Part shown: in pieces, positions 63,060 to 64,000 of the stretch
Position numbering within the stretch: the stretch's first letter is position 1
How the letters are laid out: every line of letters starts with the position of its first letter
DNA from: Asterella californica
Lineage: Eukaryota > Streptophyta > Marchantiopsida > Marchantiales > Aytoniaceae
Length of the DNA: 64,000 bases
Direction: 5' to 3'
NCBI GenBank assembly: GCA_036924285.1
Contig: JAYKYS010000009.1
Coordinates: 930,001-994,000 of the forward strand
Position numbers and translations under genes: made by a program
Notes under the pieces: generated by a model
The model's database searches: none
Told to the model about the DNA's origin: nothing
The model's input: the letters and a program-made list of their open reading frames with translations, nothing else

Positions 63060-64000
63060 ATAGCAAAACGTCCTTTCAGAACACTTGCTCAATACATACT
63101 CTATCTTTTATCTGATGTTATCTGAACAGTCTATGCACATGTGGTGACATTGGATTCAGCGAAAATGAGGGCATTAACCACTTTTCCATCGTGTAACCAG
63201 AGTTCCTTAACAAATACGGATGAAGCTGAAATCCATTAGGTAGTGTAACTATGGGCTTTGATAAAACTTTACGGTCTCGAATATGGGTCCACATGACAGA
63301 GGTTCTGAGAATTAGCGAGTCATGCTTTGAGCCAACCCGCTCGTAACTCACATCAAGAAAACGTCCTTCCGTGTCGCACACACACTGCAACACTAAAGAG
63401 TGGTATTGCTTTCTGTTGTAATATTCTCCATGTAGCTCTCTAGCGGGCGTGGCTCTTATCTTAATGTATGAACCGTTTATGATATCGTGACAATTGGATT
63501 GTCCATCTTTCCTGAAAAAATCTTGAGAAACTCGTTCCATAGCGGGTCCAATAGATCATTGGACAAACTAAGGACCAAGGACTCCATTCACAGCACTAAC
63601 AACATCTGCAAATACTTCTTGAGAGGTGGTTCCTTCTATACCAAACCTCTCGCTCATCTGAAAATGAGTCATTCTTGAGGTCAGCTTGAGTAACGCTGCT
63701 CCAACTTGAACCTCAATGAGGAAGGCTTTCCGATAATGAACATTTTTGATACATGTGTCCAAGTAGAGTGACAAGATGGAAGAACAAGGCCTTAGACATT
63801 CGAAGGGTTCAATTCATTGATCTTCCTCATAACTCTTCATGAGATAATAGTCAAACCATATTAAAGATCTTGGTTTCACAGATATATTGTTCTATCTGCT
63901 GGAGATGCTCAACGATAAGTTGTTGTGTCATGAAGACAACTCTTGTCAATGAGTCATGCACGGCCAGAATGTCCAGCACTGAATCTGAGACTTCATCCTC
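63060..64000 (-). pseudogene. PIF/Harbinger transposase (DDE_Tnp_4 type), broken, runs off the window
   Basis: Read on the minus strand: an N-terminal HTH-like part (63774-63568, LLKLTSRMTHFQMSERFGIE), then the catalytic part (63540-63118) with GSYIKIRATPARELHGEYYN, FLDVSYERVGSKHDS and LRNSGYTMEKW, the layout of plant PIF/Harbinger transposases. Two in-frame stops (TAG, TGA) lie between the two parts and more follow 63118. The first catalytic Asp, usually in I-D-G-S, is Asn here (INGSY). The second Asp (KHDS) is present, and an IEQVF motif near 63080 would hold the Glu. The transposase would cut and move the element at terminal inverted repeats. I could not find the repeats. Confidence 0.85.

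Noticed and set aside
1..64000. CRISPR arrays, prokaryotic operons, rRNA genes
   Set aside because: No regular spaced repeats, no ribosome-binding-site gene runs and no rRNA similarity were seen. The genes have spliceosomal introns.

Overview
The window looks like nuclear DNA of a land plant. It holds an alpha-expansin, a J-domain/ferredoxin protein whose N-terminus resembles a plastid transit peptide, a second intron-rich gene, and many decayed Ty3/gypsy retrotransposons. The mix of a tRNA-Met-primed chromovirus and a Ty3 lineage with an LDD reverse transcriptase would fit a bryophyte or another early-diverging plant, but that placement is a guess. There are no rRNA genes, canonical tRNA genes, CRISPR arrays or prokaryotic operons.

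Layout. 1-3766: no recognisable gene, a few short tandem repeats. 3772-21283: two copies of one chromovirus family. Copy A is on the plus strand. Copy N was inserted into A's pol in the opposite orientation. An inversion of about 8.1 kb (13214-21283) then flipped half of N, the rest of A, A's 3' LTR and about 2.1 kb of flank. Both target-site duplications (GCACG for A, GTGGA for N) can still be read and prove the order of events. 21284-26770: AT-rich, with small hairpins and degenerate repeats. 26771-29942 (+): seven-exon J-protein gene. 30592-31738 (-): two-exon alpha-expansin gene, convergent with it. 31739-35755: no gene, a (GA)n tract and a degenerate tandem array. 35756-45640: a second, minus-strand Ty3/gypsy element whose 3' LTR region has become a scrambled inverted repeat. 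45641-48321: mostly empty, with one unexplained minus-strand ORF. 48322-53188 (-): a multi-exon gene found by splicing short open segments in phase. It encodes a SAM domain, a coiled coil and a C-terminal PH domain, and its 5' end is uncertain. 53189-58653: AT-rich, with a 141-bp tandem repeat. 58654-60345: decayed coiled-coil ORF fragments. 63060-64000 (-): a broken PIF/Harbinger transposase that runs off the window.

The host genes are not obviously linked in function. The J-ferredoxin protein probably acts in the plastid, the expansin in the cell wall, and the SAM-PH protein probably at a membrane as an adaptor. The points most worth a second look are the nested and inverted chromovirus pair with three nonsense codons shared by both copies, and the SAM-coiled coil-PH gene.
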